Positions 52,062 to 63,924 of a stretch of 64,000 nt of DNA are shown here, piece by piece. The first letter of the stretch is position 1. Each line of letters begins with the position of its first letter. The notes below the pieces were generated by a model. That model searched no databases and was not told the DNA's origin. It saw nothing but the letters and a program-made list of their open reading frames with translations. The DNA is taken from contig BSYQ01000011.1 in assembly GCA_030272585.1 (NCBI GenBank), positions 3,844,001-3,908,000 of the forward strand. Reading direction: 5' to 3'. A program made the position numbers and the translations under genes. This DNA is from Bryopsis sp. KO-2023 (lineage: Eukaryota; Chlorophyta; Ulvophyceae; Bryopsidales; Bryopsidaceae).

Positions 52062-55000
52062 TCAGGGTTGGGGGTTGGGTGTGTGGTTGGATTGGGAAGA
52101 GCCCTCAGTGTTGGAGTTTTCGGTCATTGGTGGAGACCTCGGCGTACGGCCAGCTGGGAGAACTTCCGACATGGGGTGATCGCCCTCCCCAGAAGCGGTC
52201 TATGGAAAGGAAAAAAAACAAGGAAATCGGATCTAAGAAAAAATACTGCAAAAAAAATGACCACCATCTTCTGGATATGGCACCCAGAAATAAATGGAAA
52301 AAATAACCTCCCCACCCCCCTTCCCCCCCCAAAAAAAAAAGAAAAAAAAGAAAGAAAGAAAGAAAGAAAGAAAGACTTTTATAACGAGTGGATTCGTAAC
52401 ATACCCTGCGTGCCACAAAACATTCAAAATAACATTCCGTCGCCTCCAGAATTATAGACTAGAGTTAAGAAGCGCACCTGGACTAGCTCCATCCCATCGG
52501 GTATGAAAAATCTCGACAAAAATCTGTCATCGATATCCTGCAGTCGGCTAGATATGCCCGTTCGGTTCATTTCTCGAATTTTCCCCAGAATTCCCCCCCC
52601 AGAGCTCCCGTTGGCGCTGTTCGGGCTGCCTGTATCAGCGGAAAAAAAAAAAAAAAACATTTCAAGTCGAAATGTGCATTTCTACTAAAAAAGGGAGTGC
52701 AGGTGTGGATAATGCTCTTCTATGGCATATGTTTATTGCCCATTTGCACAGAGGAGGTCCATGGATGAGTCATGTGTGCAAGGAAAAAGGGAAAAAACGA
52801 TGTCAATTCTAAAACTCTTTTATCTATTTTTGCAAAAAAAAATGCCCTTCCTCAAAAAAAAAAAAAAAAGTTATATTGTTGGGGGAGAGGGCTTTTTTGT
52901 TAAACCTGATCGGGATGGAGATCCTGCAGTTTCGATCCTTTCCAGCAATGTTGAGTAAGCGGGCTCCGAGCATCGAAGGTCAAATCGTTCAAGCAGCCAA
53001 GTGGTGGCTCCCCCGTTCACCACCACAGTAATAAGAACGATAAAAAACACCGATGTCAAAAATACCTGCGAGCAAAGAGGAACTAAAAAATATGAGATAT
53101 TCATAAACAAAAATCCTCAATTTTTTTGTTCCCTCCCTCTTCCATCCCAACAAAGAATAACAGTTGCTTTTAAAAAATATTAAAATTTGGATGAGCGCAC
53201 CACTGATCTTTTTTGGAGGAGGAGCAGATCAGGAAGGAAAAAAAACACTCCATTCAAAAATAACGATGGTTATTTCTTTTCCTAAAAAAAAATAAAAATA
53301 ATTCATGTATATATTTCTATTAGTTTTCATTGAAAACACAGATATGAAAAAACTTCAGCCATTTTGAAAAGAAAATGGTTCTTGGTGGTGCGCCTCCTTT
53401 TTCCGGACTCCCTCTTTTTTAAATATAATTTAGTTCATTTCTAATTTATTATTTCCTTATTTATTACTTAATTTATTTTTCATTATTTTCATTGTTTTTA
53501 AATAATTAAATTTATATCTAGTTTTTATTTTACTTTTTTTGCTTACTCGGCCAACGGGCGCTTTGTCGCCGATGAAAATTTCGGAAGAGGCCCGGATGGC
53601 CAAGGCAAAAGCGATGGCACCCCGCAGACCCGAAAACCACAACATGAACTGATGGGTTTTCGGAACGTGCATTTCTTCAGGCCTCAACGAATTCACCAAC
53701 TTGGAGTTCGCATAGACGTTGAAGAAGCGAGAATGGGCCATCGCAAACAATGCCACCACCTCAACAGAGAAAAAAGTAAAAAAAAAAATGCCTTAGGTTG
53801 TAGCAACATATACATCACCAGGGCCCAAAAAGAAAAGAGGAACATTTAAAAAATGTCCAAAAAATATTAAAATATCAACGTTTCCTTCGATTTTGAAATC
53901 ATTTTTCATATGAGAATCCACCAAGCTTAGCGGATTCTTTGAGGCACTTATTTTTTTATTTTATTTTTTACGGTTTGTTGCATCAACATGTTCAGAATGA
54001 GCGAATTCTATTTTTTATTTTTTTTTCGAACCTCCACCTTTCCTCTGTGAAATACACAAAACAAAACAAAAAAATACTCACCAGGAAAGCCCACGTCATG
54101 CCTTCGTTCCAGGCTTCCTTATGGATAAACAGCGTGGTTCCAATGTAAATGAAAACAAAGGTTTCTGACATATAGGCCAGGATTTTGAAAAACCCAACGC
54201 TGCGATTCTCGGCAGTTCGAGACAAATTCGGCCTCGTGTATTTCGCCATCATCTGAAACAAAAGAAAACCAACAATACTATTATGGATAAATAATAAATT
54301 TTATATAAACCCACCTCATTTTTAAATTAATGCACACATCGAAACAGAAGCATTTCGAAACACAAGCCCGGAAAGCCAAATAACAGAAAACCCCCAAATC
54401 ATTTTTTTTTTACCAATACGGCAAGTTTTTCGATCAATGAAAAAGCCGCCATGATGAAACCTCATCACTGCTGCCTCCCTGCCCCCTTATTATTATTATA
54501 AAAAAAAAAAAAGATGATCGTGTATTCTAAGCATCGCAAACTCACCATTCCACAGAAGAGGATTGCGACAATACCAGACTGCCCCAAGCTTTCTGCAGTG
54601 AAAAAACTGCAGAGTGCCAGCAACACCACCAGACTGGCCTCCACGGGGGAATGCTTGTTTCTGAACACATCCGTTTTGAAAGCCAGCGAAGCGATGAAGC
54701 CATACGCAATGCCGATCAACATGGAGCAGACAAAAATCTCGACAAAGGTGAGCATTCCGAACATGACCAGCTTGAAAGTGACGTCCTTTTTGAGGAAAGT
54801 CAGCAGGGATCGAAACAGAACGATGGCCACCGCATCGTTGAAGATGGATTCTCCGAAAACCAAGGTGTACAAATCTGGGTGGGCTTGGAGTCTTTGAAAC
54901 ACTGATAGCACCGACACCTGTCCATTTATACACACACAGACCCAAAAATTAACTAAAAATTGACTAAAAATTAACAGCGAAACATTGCAAAAAAGGCAGC

Positions 55001-57114
55001 AAGAAGAGTTGGTCCAAACAAACGAAAAAAACTGCTAGTCGACATCCCAACGATCAACTGTAAGTAAGTTTAAAACTTGAAACTCAGTTTTCAGTTTTCA
55101 AGTGCGGAAAACTGACCGGGTCTGTAGCGCTGATGACGGCTCCGAATATGAGGGATTCCAAGAAAGTAAAAGCAAAACATAACCCCATTGCTCCGGCTGC
55201 CCACCTACGATCAGTTCCAACAAATCAAACATATTTCAAAGAAAAAAAAACAGATATTTTTTTTCTTTACAGATGTGCGCAAGACTGGGACGATTTAAAA
55301 AAGAAAAAGTGCAGCAAAATCAGCCAACCAGAGGTAAAATGGAAAAAGCAATTGAAAATATTAAAAGCTGTGCATATATACATTTACATTTATTTAAATA
55401 TATTTATTTAGGGGGGACGGAGTGCTCACATCGTGAAGCCAATCAAGATTGTGGACATGGCGGTTCCAATAAATGCATAAGCACAGATGGCACCAGCGTT
55501 TTGGAGGAACCTGTTGAATACACACACACACACAGATCACCTTATTTTTCTTTCTAAAGTTTATTGTTGGTGGGTTTGTCTTTTTTTTTCTTTTTTTTTT
55601 TCTTTTTACGGGGGGGGGGGGGGAGGGTGTTCTTGGAATCCTCTATTATTCCAAACTGCAAAAGTAGAGGCATACATCCACATCAAGAATAAAGATCGGT
55701 CAAGATCGATGCTTTTTTTTTTCTTTTGGCTCGTCCCTAAGGAAAGTTTTCACAAACTCTCCGGCCCCCACTTATTTTTTTTTCCTCATCATGGTTCTTT
55801 TTATTTTTGGTAAAAACTTTTCGACGAGAATGGTACCGATTTTTTCGATTTTACTGATTTTACTGTCGGCTCTTCTCAGGAATTGTTAAAAAAAAAAAAA
55901 AAACTGGTACACCCTACTCACGGTTTGACATTCAGTGAGTAGCCAGCTTCAAATATAATCGGTGGCAGAAGCGCAAAGTAAAAGAAATAACCCTGCAAAA
56001 TTTTGAATTCAAGATCAAAACAATTGAAAAGTCTGAAAAAAAGCCACTCTCAGGGAAAAACCTCAAAACAAAAATCAAAAAGGAAAGAAATCAAGACGCT
56101 TCAAACCAAGCATCATGAAAATCCTGAAATTTCTTCGGCCGTTTCTCAAAACTGATATTTTCCCCCCGACAAAATGATAATAAAACACAACAAAGTAATT
56201 CTAACTTATCTACCGAAAATAGAACCTTGATCTAGTCTGCATCAAATTATTGATTTGGTTTGACATGGGTCGCCTGACGAACCTTAAAAGATAGCCAATC
56301 TTGAAAAGTTTCGTCTTTTCCTGTCGTTTTTGCCACCCAGCCCATGAGCACCCCCAATAACATCGCAGCAGCTGCTTCTGGTATCCACCATATTTTCTTC
56401 CATTCCAACAGATGCCCTATGGTCAATGCCAACCCCAATAGGATCATCTAAAAACAAACATGATAAACTGCAATTAGTTGCAGATCTTCATCCATATTTC
56501 AGAGGGAAAAGCACAAAAATAATAAAATAATACAAAAAGCTAAATACTGTTGCAGTCAGAATTTAATCCAGAGATTTGATTTGAAGGAACCCCCTGCGAA
56601 ATAAAATATTTTTTAAAATGAATAAATAAAAATCAGAAAGAATTGCTACTTTCAAAAACCCTGGTGAAAAACTCATGCCAGGGGGACGAAAACCAAAAAA
56701 CTTGATTAAAAGAAATGCAGAAATAAAGCGTCGATCAGGATTGAGAATTTCAACCCCATCTTCTTCAGGTTTCTTTCTTTCTATTTTTCTTTTTTGCCAA
56801 GGTTATAATGTTTTTCTTTTTTTTTTTTTTACCAAGGTTAGGATTGCCAGGGCTGCAAAGGGTTCTTTTTCCTCTTCCCCCTTCACCTCGGGAACTTCAT
56901 CCTCGACCTCACCTGTACAAAAGCCAAAAACAGGGGAAGCAATGAGTTTTAAAAAAGAAATTATCCTGTAACGAAAACGTGCCCCTGACGGTCGTCGTCG
57001 AGTGACGTCTTCTTGACGATTCCAATTCGACGCATTTCGCTGGCGAGGGGGAGTGTTCGACACGGGGCATCGGCCCTGAACACTTCTGGTAGAAATAGTG
57101 AAGCAGTCGCCCAC
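52062..57114 (-). CDS. Na+/H+ exchanger (CPA1/NHE family), complete 11-exon gene
   Basis: Exons in gene order: 57114-56833, 56447-56283, 55992-55922, 55510-55430, 55204-55117, 54917-54546, 54252-54082, 53759-53547, 53065-52906, 52629-52478 and 52199-52062. Every junction matches in phase and sums to about 630 residues. Motifs are FALLPPIIFEAGYSL (NHE amiloride/TM4 signature), GAVISATDPVSVLSVF, LVFGESIFNDAVAIVLF (the ND ion-binding pair) and MLWFSGLRGAIAFALA. The tail DIDDRFLSRFFIP resembles endomembrane NHE6/7/9-type exchangers. It is an integral membrane antiporter regulating organelle or cytosolic pH. The start at 57114 keeps the first hydrophobic segment in frame; an alternative internal splice (acceptor before 56917) is possible. 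The tail is short and serine/proline-rich. Confidence 0.9.
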
Positions 57115-58105
57115 TGAAGCCGTCCGTCAGTCTATGGATTCAATTCGATTCCACAGCTCAGCTTCCGAAGAAATGTTAATGTTTGTTCCCCACAGGAAAT
57201 TCGGAAACGAGGATCTTAACCGTGGCGGAACACAAAAAAACAGAGGGGCTGCTGAAAAGGGGGTTGGTCTCTCCATTGTACGACACTCTATGATCGTCAA
57301 CGGGACGGAGGGCGACGCTTCCCTTTCGAGAACACGTACCATCTTCCAACAGGAAACGTCTGAAAAACACTTCGGTCGCCGCCATTACTATTCGACGTAG
57401 TTGCAAAAAGATAACCGCTGCGCAGCTCTTCCAGAGGGGGAAAAGTAGAACGCTGCTTTTTTCGGGGACAGCGAAGCACAAGGAATATCTTGCACGAAGA
57501 AGCGCGCTCTGGACGGGAAGCTGTTGGCGGTGGTTGGCCGGCAGCTGGAACTCAGCTGCCCTCGTTGGTGTCAAACCGAATCCTGGGGGGAGGATTGAGC
57601 GGGTCTTTCTAGGGACAGACCCCTGTTTTCAGAAAGAGCCCCAAAGAATGAGAGGGTCCAGCTTCCCTCCCACTTCCACATTTTTGCAACAGAAATTCTC
57701 CCCCTTCAGCAAAATCTAAGAGGTTGTTTTTTTTGTCCATTTTGCCAGTCATTCTCTTTTTGGAAAGAAAGGAAAGGAAAACAAAGAAAGATGAAATTAT
57801 GGGTTCTTATAAACAGTAGGAAATTTTAAAAAAGTTTTCTATGACTAAGATGAGGAAATATCGTGGGCGGAGCAACGAGGGTTTTTTTTTGTTTTGCCCC
57901 GTTACTCTTTTTCCACTTTTTCTTGATCCGAGACGATCACGTGACAGGCATCATCCAACACCTGTCCTTTTGTCTCGTTCTCGCGCGCGTTGTGTTGGAT
58001 TATCCTGGAGGCTGCCAAGCGCGCGCGTGGAAAAACAAAAAAAGTCCTCCAGGAGGATCGGTTTAACGAAAAGAGCGACTTCCTCCACGAACGCATTCCG
58101 TGAGA
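57115..58105. other. Divergent intergenic region between exchanger and first PAQR gene
   Basis: Frames are open on both strands at 57098-57600 but without recognisable domains. It probably contains both promoters and leaders. Confidence 0.45.
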
Positions 58106-59095
58106 ATGCGTTGCACCATGAACAGCGAATCTGTGGGGACGTCGGAAACGATCCAGGACGAGGTTTCTGGCGGAGATTCCATATCAAGGTCAGTCAATGT
58201 TGTTCAACTAAGACGTCGCCCGAGGAGCCGAATCGAAGACGATAAAAATAAGGGGTGGGAGGTGACAAGCCGGCGTGGAAGCAAGAAGTTGCTGTTCTTC
58301 GAGGATGCTCCGGACGTTCTGCAATTCAACAAATATATTCGGAGCGGGTATCGGGCAGGGTTCAGTTACTGGGACTGCGTCAGGAGCGTATCGCAAGTGC
58401 ACAACGAAACTGGCAATATCTGGTCGCATCTTCTCCCGCTGACCATATGGACGCTTCTGCTGGCATTGGGCGTGATCACGCCTTGGAAATTCGCGCCGTG
58501 GGCGTTCTTCTGGAGCGCAGTCAGCATCTGCTGCTGTTTTACGGGGTCTATTTTGTACCACACCTTCATGGGCTGCGATTGCCACTATCGCGGGTGGTTG
58601 TCTCTAGACATCTGCGGAATCTACTTCGTTCTGGTGGGCTCCCAGTGGGCGGGGATGTTGATAGGATTTGCTTGCCATCCCCGGCTAGGAAAAGCGTCCG
58701 TGGCCCTGTACTATCTGGTCGGGGCGCTCGGGATCGTCTCGTCCCTCAGGGCGAAAACGTCAAAACAGCGGGGTTTGCCGCTGCTGGCGCTGCTAGCGTT
58801 GCGCATCGCATTTCTGTCGACTCGGCCGACGCTTGGGGGGGCCAGCATGGAGGCGTTTTGGGTATACGCTGCGGCGGAGGTGGTTTCTTTCGTTGGGGGG
58901 GTCGTCAACGTGCTGAGAATCCCTGAGAGATGGGGACCACCACCGAAACCCCGAACCCAAGCCCGGTTCGATTACTGGGCGAATTCGCATCAATTGATGC
59001 ACATTTTCGTGACGATTGCTATGATCATCATGCACTACGGCCTAGCCATAGACGTCAAGTATTTCCAAAACCCCTTGGCGACCTGCCCAGCCTAG
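58106..59095 (+). CDS. PAQR / adiponectin-receptor-like seven-helix protein, copy 1
   Basis: 329 codons from ATG 58106 (the second ATG, 58118, is also plausible), no introns, stop TAG. PAQR proteins are seven-helix zinc-dependent membrane proteins (ceramidase or receptor activities). Seen: LLFFEDAPDVLQFNKYIRSG and NETGNIWSHLLPL (E and H of the first PAQR motif, residues about 101-108). Also seen are S148...H152 (SILYHTFMGCDCHY) and a C-terminal HxxxH (SHQLMHIF), which supply the zinc ligands. Six to seven hydrophobic segments lie between. The long charged N-terminus is cytosolic in the family. It sits about 1 kb upstream of a paralogue in the same orientation. Confidence 0.93.
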   Translation: MRCTMNSESVGTSETIQDEVSGGDSISRSVNVVQLRRRPRSRIEDDKNKGWEVTSRRGSKKLLFFEDAPDVLQFNKYIRSGYRAGFSYWDCVRSVSQVHNETGNIWSHLLPLTIWTLLLALGVITPWKFAPWAFFWSAVSICCCFTGSILYHTFMGCDCHYRGWLSLDICGIYFVLVGSQWAGMLIGFACHPRLGKASVALYYLVGALGIVSSLRAKTSKQRGLPLLALLALRIAFLSTRPTLGGASMEAFWVYAAAEVVSFVGGVVNVLRIPERWGPPPKPRTQARFDYWANSHQLMHIFVTIAMIIMHYGLAIDVKYFQNPLATCPA

Positions 59096-60077
59096 CCGGA
59101 CGCTTTCTTCCCCGAAGCGGCCATGACCTGATGTCAAAATCGACCTACTGGCATTCTAACCACCACCATACATTTCTGCTCCAATTTGACATTCATTCAA
59201 AATCCATGCAGTGTTGACAGGAGGCTGGGGGGACCTTGGCCTGTTTTCAACTCATTCATATCATGGAATGCCTTTTTTTTTGCTCATGGTGATAGATTTT
59301 TCTTTTTTTTTTGGGGGGGGGCGACTCTTGGTAACGGATTTTTTAACTAGCAGGCTCCAGTGGGCGTGGGGCAATGTACCAAATCGAATTTTTTGCAGCG
59401 CCGTTGGGCGACATCCTTCGAATTGCATGATCCACAAATCTAAATAAACCATGAAAAAACACCCAAGCCCCACTGAAAGGAAGTGGACATTGGATATTGT
59501 GTAATAACTAAAAGTGTGAAGTGAAGTGCGGATCGTCACCCAGATCAATGCAGTGTAGTGTTTGCTTATGTGGAGGGTTTTGCACTCTTGACTGTTGCTG
59601 AATTATTTGTCCAACACAAAGTGCTGTCGAAAGCCTTTTGCCCAACCCCACTTTGTTCTTTGCTCAATGGCCCGTCCAAGGTTGTTCCACTGGAGGCAAT
59701 TGCACTCAACTCTGGCCGGTCGATCATGTGTTTTAATGGGTCGCGTCAAACAGCAAAGCTTTTCCACACCCATCAGAAAGGTCCTCCTTCCCCTACCAGC
59801 GGCTGCAGCTTCGTCAAACACGCCCAGGCTTTTCGTTCAACGCAGCCCCAACACATGCAAGAATATATTGTGTCATGTGTGTAATATTGATCTGTGAATC
59901 GAAAGCTCTGATCCGAAATTATGGGACCTGTACGACGATGCCTTTCTCACCTCCCGTTGGAAAAACGTAATTGAACGACCCGCGTGTCCATTCCTGCCTT
60001 TTGCCAGTAATTTCCAGGTCTAGACAGATTTCACAGTTTTCGCGGAACTTGTTGGACGTTGAGAGAAGCGATAAGCT
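59096..60077. other. Intergenic region between PAQR paralogues
   Basis: Contains a T/G homopolymer tract near 59293-59311; no gene recognised. Confidence 0.5.
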
Positions 60078-61067
60078 ATGGTGCTGGAAGAGTATTCTTC
60101 CGGCGGCGTGACCACGTGCGATACCGTGGAGATCCCGAGCGGGGCGACGAGGACGACCACTTATGCACTCAGCGCCCCAGCACGGCGACGCGCCACAAAG
60201 CAACCCACCGCGCCAAGCGGGAAAGGGAAGGTTATTCTGGACAACCGGTCGACAGATCTCCTGTTTTTCGAAGATGCCCCGAAAGTGTTACAGTTCAATA
60301 GATACATCAGGAGCGGATTCAGGGCGCGATATTCGTATTGGGAATGCGCCAAGAGCGTCTTCCGAATGCACAACGAGACCGGCAATATCTGGTCGCACTT
60401 GCTCCCGCTGGTGGTATGGGTGACTATGATGGCGACTGGACTCCTCGAGCCCTGGGAACCCGCCACTGGCTTGTTTTACGTCGTCAATTTCACCGTTTTC
60501 TGCTGCTTGACTGGGTCGGTGTGCTACCACACATTCATGGGGTGCGACTGCCACTATAACCGTTGGTTGACGCTGGATGTTTTCGGAGTATACGTTGTGA
60601 TATTGGGGAGCCAGTGGGCTGCCCTCAGGAGCACCTTCGCGTGTTATCCGAACGCCAGAATATGCGCGGAGGTCGCGTACTACAGTGTTGGGGCCCTCGG
60701 TGTCGTTTACGCAGCCGCGGCGAAATCGCCGAAGCAGCGTGGTTTGCCCTTGCTTGGGTTGTGGTTGTTGAGAGTGGGGTGCCTCGCATCTCGCCCAGTG
60801 TTGGGCGGAGCCAGAGTGCAATCCTTTTACTTGTACGTGTTGGGGGAGGGATGCGCGGTGGTGGGGGGCGTCGTGAACGTGGCTAGATTCCCCGAAAGGT
60901 TCTTTCAAGGAGCAAGGAAACCCAAGACGAGAGCTTTGCTGGACTACTGGTTGAATTCTCACCAGCTGATGCACATTCTGACACTGGGCACCTTGATCAC
61001 CACTTATATAGGGCTGAAATGGGACATGGAATTCCACAAGGATCCTGCTGCTCAATGTTTAATCTGA
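60078..61067 (+). CDS. PAQR / adiponectin-receptor-like seven-helix protein, copy 2
   Basis: 329 codons from ATG 60078, intronless, stop TGA. It is clearly paralogous to the gene at 58106: LLFFEDAPKVLQFNRYIRSG, NETGNIWSHLLPL, VCYHTFMGCDCHYNRWLTLD, KQRGLPLLGL and NSHQLMHI. The same zinc-ligand pattern (S/H, HxxxH) and the same C-terminal length are kept. The N-terminal 50 residues are unrelated in sequence. Divergence is considerable outside the motifs, so the duplication is old. Confidence 0.93.
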   Translation: MVLEEYSSGGVTTCDTVEIPSGATRTTTYALSAPARRRATKQPTAPSGKGKVILDNRSTDLLFFEDAPKVLQFNRYIRSGFRARYSYWECAKSVFRMHNETGNIWSHLLPLVVWVTMMATGLLEPWEPATGLFYVVNFTVFCCLTGSVCYHTFMGCDCHYNRWLTLDVFGVYVVILGSQWAALRSTFACYPNARICAEVAYYSVGALGVVYAAAAKSPKQRGLPLLGLWLLRVGCLASRPVLGGARVQSFYLYVLGEGCAVVGGVVNVARFPERFFQGARKPKTRALLDYWLNSHQLMHILTLGTLITTYIGLKWDMEFHKDPAAQCLI

Positions 61068-62447
61068 GATCACCCCACTTGCCCTCCCCCAGATATTTCT
61101 CTCAGGAAAAAAAGAGTGAGAAACATTCTGGCCAACAGTGCCTGACCTGCTCCAGCTCCTTTTCTTTGTCAGGGCAGCAAGAGAATAAGAGTGAGGGAGG
61201 AAGAAAGTTTCAGGTGCATGACAGCGCATCAAACCTTCTTGACATTGCAATTTCGATCAGAAAACACTCGATAACAGTAGCATCTCTTTTTTGTTTCAAC
61301 AGGGGGGGGGGGATGGGCATGATTTATTTGATCAGTTTTCTTTGGGCGCGATCTCAGTTCGATTGAAGTTTTTAGAGATATCTTCAGTGGGAAGTTCTAG
61401 ATACGTGTATTTATTGGGGTTGTCCGAAAAGGGTGGTTGTTCGGGAATAGCTGCTGTAGTGAGAAGGGTTGGTCATCTTTTAGCTAGTGTTCTGCAGCCA
61501 AAGTTCAATTGATTCCTTTGCTATGAAAAAATGAGAAAAAGGTGGGGCGAGGGGTACAGGCATGAGGGATTTCTGTTGCAGAAAGTCCTTCGACAATAAA
61601 ATCTCCTGCTGCTGAAGAAGTGGGGGGAAAAAAGTTCCGGTGCGTTTTAATTTGTTTGGATGGGGGGGGGGAGGGTATGTCTTGGTATGTGAGCTAAGAA
61701 GGATTAGATTAGGTAAATGCACTGGGGAAATTCATTCTGTTGCAGGATGGGGAGGGGCTGACGAACATTTTATATCATGGGGTCTATCCGATCTTTTCTT
61801 AGTGTTTTTGATTTGAGTTCCAGCATTGGGGGGGTTTGATCGCCTCTCTGTTGTGGTTTTACGGTTGATGGGTGCTGTTCCAGGCAAGTGGTAGTTGTAC
61901 TGCAGTTGGAAGATTAGCCAGTGTAACGAACCCAACTAAAAACAAGCATTACCTTCCCCTTTTTTTTTGTTCCTTTTTTTTTGTGAGGAATCTGGAATTT
62001 GTTTTCACTTCAGTAGGTCGCTACGGCTGTACACCTTTTGTTACACAAGTCCGTATTTATTTCCACAATCGATAAAACCAATGTTCGACCCATGTCTGTC
62101 CTCAATCAACAGAAAGAGAATCAAACGACGAAGAAGATCGCTCCAAAAGAGCATTAGCTATTCTTATTTTTATTACTATAATTAACCAATATTAGCCCTA
62201 GGTAAAATAAAAAAGCTGTACACCTACCTTGGGCAGGGGTACTTAATCCAATGCCCTGATCATAGTCCAGGAGATTCAGGACTCTTTTGGAAGTTGCATA
62301 GCACCCTTGCGTTGCAAAGCAGTTTTCCCTTTGCTACCCTTCCTGTGGACACACCAAATTGTGGACATCCCTGTTTTGTCAGGCAACGTAACCAGTGCTT
62401 GACAATCTTGGGAAGAAGGAATCATGAAGTAGGGGTGGGTGCCAATG
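61068..62447. other. Intergenic stretch, no gene seen
   Basis: Only short open frames and G-run tracts (about 61301-61312, 61661-61672). Nothing recognised. Confidence 0.5.
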
Positions 62448-62648
62448 ATCAAAGCTTTGATCTGTGCTGCTGTCATTCAGGATGTTTGTGGGATGTTACA
62501 CAATTTCTCAAATAAGGGAAGGGCACGCAGCAAGCGGAAGATACCGGTTGAGTCCACAAGCGTGGAGGCTGGGATTTCGTTTTTCGACGCGAAAGAAAAT
62601 ATGTTCCTAGATATTTTTGGAGAGGTCATAACTAACGCAACAGAATGA
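62448..62648 (+). pseudogene. Possible transposase remnant (DDE/Harbinger-like)
   Basis: A 66-residue frame with ALICAAVIQDVCGMLHNFSN, reminiscent of the LHN motif near the C-terminus of PIF/Harbinger-type (DDE_Tnp_4) transposases, followed by a basic stretch (KGRARSKRK). Too short to be sure; no upstream catalytic region was found. Confidence 0.25.
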
Positions 62649-62850
62649 GTAAATGGAATAATAATGGACAGAAATGACGTAAGCATACGGCTCGTCATGC
62701 TGGGACTGAAGGCACCGCTACGCTGCTTGCCGGGTTATGCTCCGCTGCAAACAAACGTAATATCTTTTACTCGGCTACTTGACAAAAAAAACACAACGTT
62801 TCTGGAGAGGCGTTTTCGTTCACAGAAAAAGCCTGGCTGTGGGCGTCGCA

Positions 62851-63924
62851 ATGAACCCCCTGCTAATCACGGGTCCGAAGGATTTCCCGTGGGTTTATCT
62901 CCTCGTGGCCGTTCTCTATGTTGTGTTGGCGATATTCGCGAACCGGCTGCTGCGGAGGCGGTTGAAAACGTCGTTCTGGACGATGTCGAACGCGTTTTTC
63001 TTCTTCGTGTTTTGCTACTGCGTGCTTCGGTCGCTCATTCTGCTGGTCTGGCCTCTCCTTCCGGGCGGTCCTCACCACGGGGGATGGATAGGGGTGTTCG
63101 ACTTGCCGAATTTGGGTTTCTTTCTGGCGTATTCGACGTTGTTGATGGTGTGGGCGGAGTTCACGTGGGGGGCGAGGCCGAAGCGCGTGGTGATATTGCG
63201 AACGTGCAGCCCACGTTTTTTGTATTCTATCGTGAACGCGGTGTCGTTTCTGGGCACCCCTGTGTTGTGGATCGCTTCGGCGGACGATTCGTCGTCGTCG
63301 CTGGGGAGGGGCATCTCGACCATGTTTCATTTCGCGCTGAACACGGTGGGTGCGGTGGCGTTTTTCATCGTGGGGAAAGCGTATCGAAGGGCAATACTTC
63401 GGCTGATTAGAAAACATCCCGTCGAGAACGAGAAATACATGAAGAAGAAGTCCAGGCAGCTTTGGTGGTTCGTGTTTCTGGGGGTGGCCTGCTTCACTTT
63501 TCTGGCGCTGTTTCAGTTCGTGTGCGGGAGGTTGACTAAGGACCTCGATTGGACGACAACCAACGTTTATCTGTTTTTGCTCATTTTCAAATCGGAGCTG
63601 GTGCTGCTGGCCATGACTGTATGGAGCCTGGATGGGATGCCCCCCAAACATGATAAAGTGACAGTCCCCCCACCCCCACCGGAGCCGGTGAAAAAACAGA
63701 AAAAACAGGCGACCGGGGAACTGGAGGAATTGAAAGTTTTGAAGGAAAACGAAGAGGGGGAGGGAAAAGAGGAGGATGAGAAAAAAGATGAGAAAAAGAA
63801 AAAAGAAGAGGAGGAAAGAAACGAAGAAGTGGAATCTTTATCGGCCCAAATCGTGGCAATACCTGAAAACGAAAACGAGGCTTACATCGAGATGTTGCCA
63901 GTCAGTCATGGGGGTCGACAGTAG
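62851..63924 (+). CDS. TOM1/THH1-like seven-helix membrane protein
   Basis: About 357 residues from ATG 62851; the frame may extend further upstream. Seven hydrophobic segments are visible. The third helix region DLPNLGFFLAYSTLLMVWAE closely resembles the LDLPG-L-FF-Y-LLVLFWAE signature of plant TOM1/TOM3/THH1 proteins (tonoplast proteins, also related to GPR137). The last helix is followed by a proline-rich piece (VPPPPPEPVKKQKKQ) and a long K/E-rich charged tail, longer than in plant homologues. It ends in TAG near the window edge. Probably a vacuolar or endomembrane protein; function in this organism unknown. Confidence 0.75.
   Translation: MNPLLITGPKDFPWVYLLVAVLYVVLAIFANRLLRRRLKTSFWTMSNAFFFFVFCYCVLRSLILLVWPLLPGGPHHGGWIGVFDLPNLGFFLAYSTLLMVWAEFTWGARPKRVVILRTCSPRFLYSIVNAVSFLGTPVLWIASADDSSSSLGRGISTMFHFALNTVGAVAFFIVGKAYRRAILRLIRKHPVENEKYMKKKSRQLWWFVFLGVACFTFLALFQFVCGRLTKDLDWTTTNVYLFLLIFKSELVLLAMTVWSLDGMPPKHDKVTVPPPPPEPVKKQKKQATGELEELKVLKENEEGEGKEEDEKKDEKKKKEEEERNEEVESLSAQIVAIPENENEAYIEMLPVSHGGRQ

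Noticed and set aside
57098-57574. Long frames on both strands between the exchanger and PAQR genes
   Set aside because: No domain, start context or splice structure supports either; overlapping open frames on both strands are more likely chance in GC-richer spacer.
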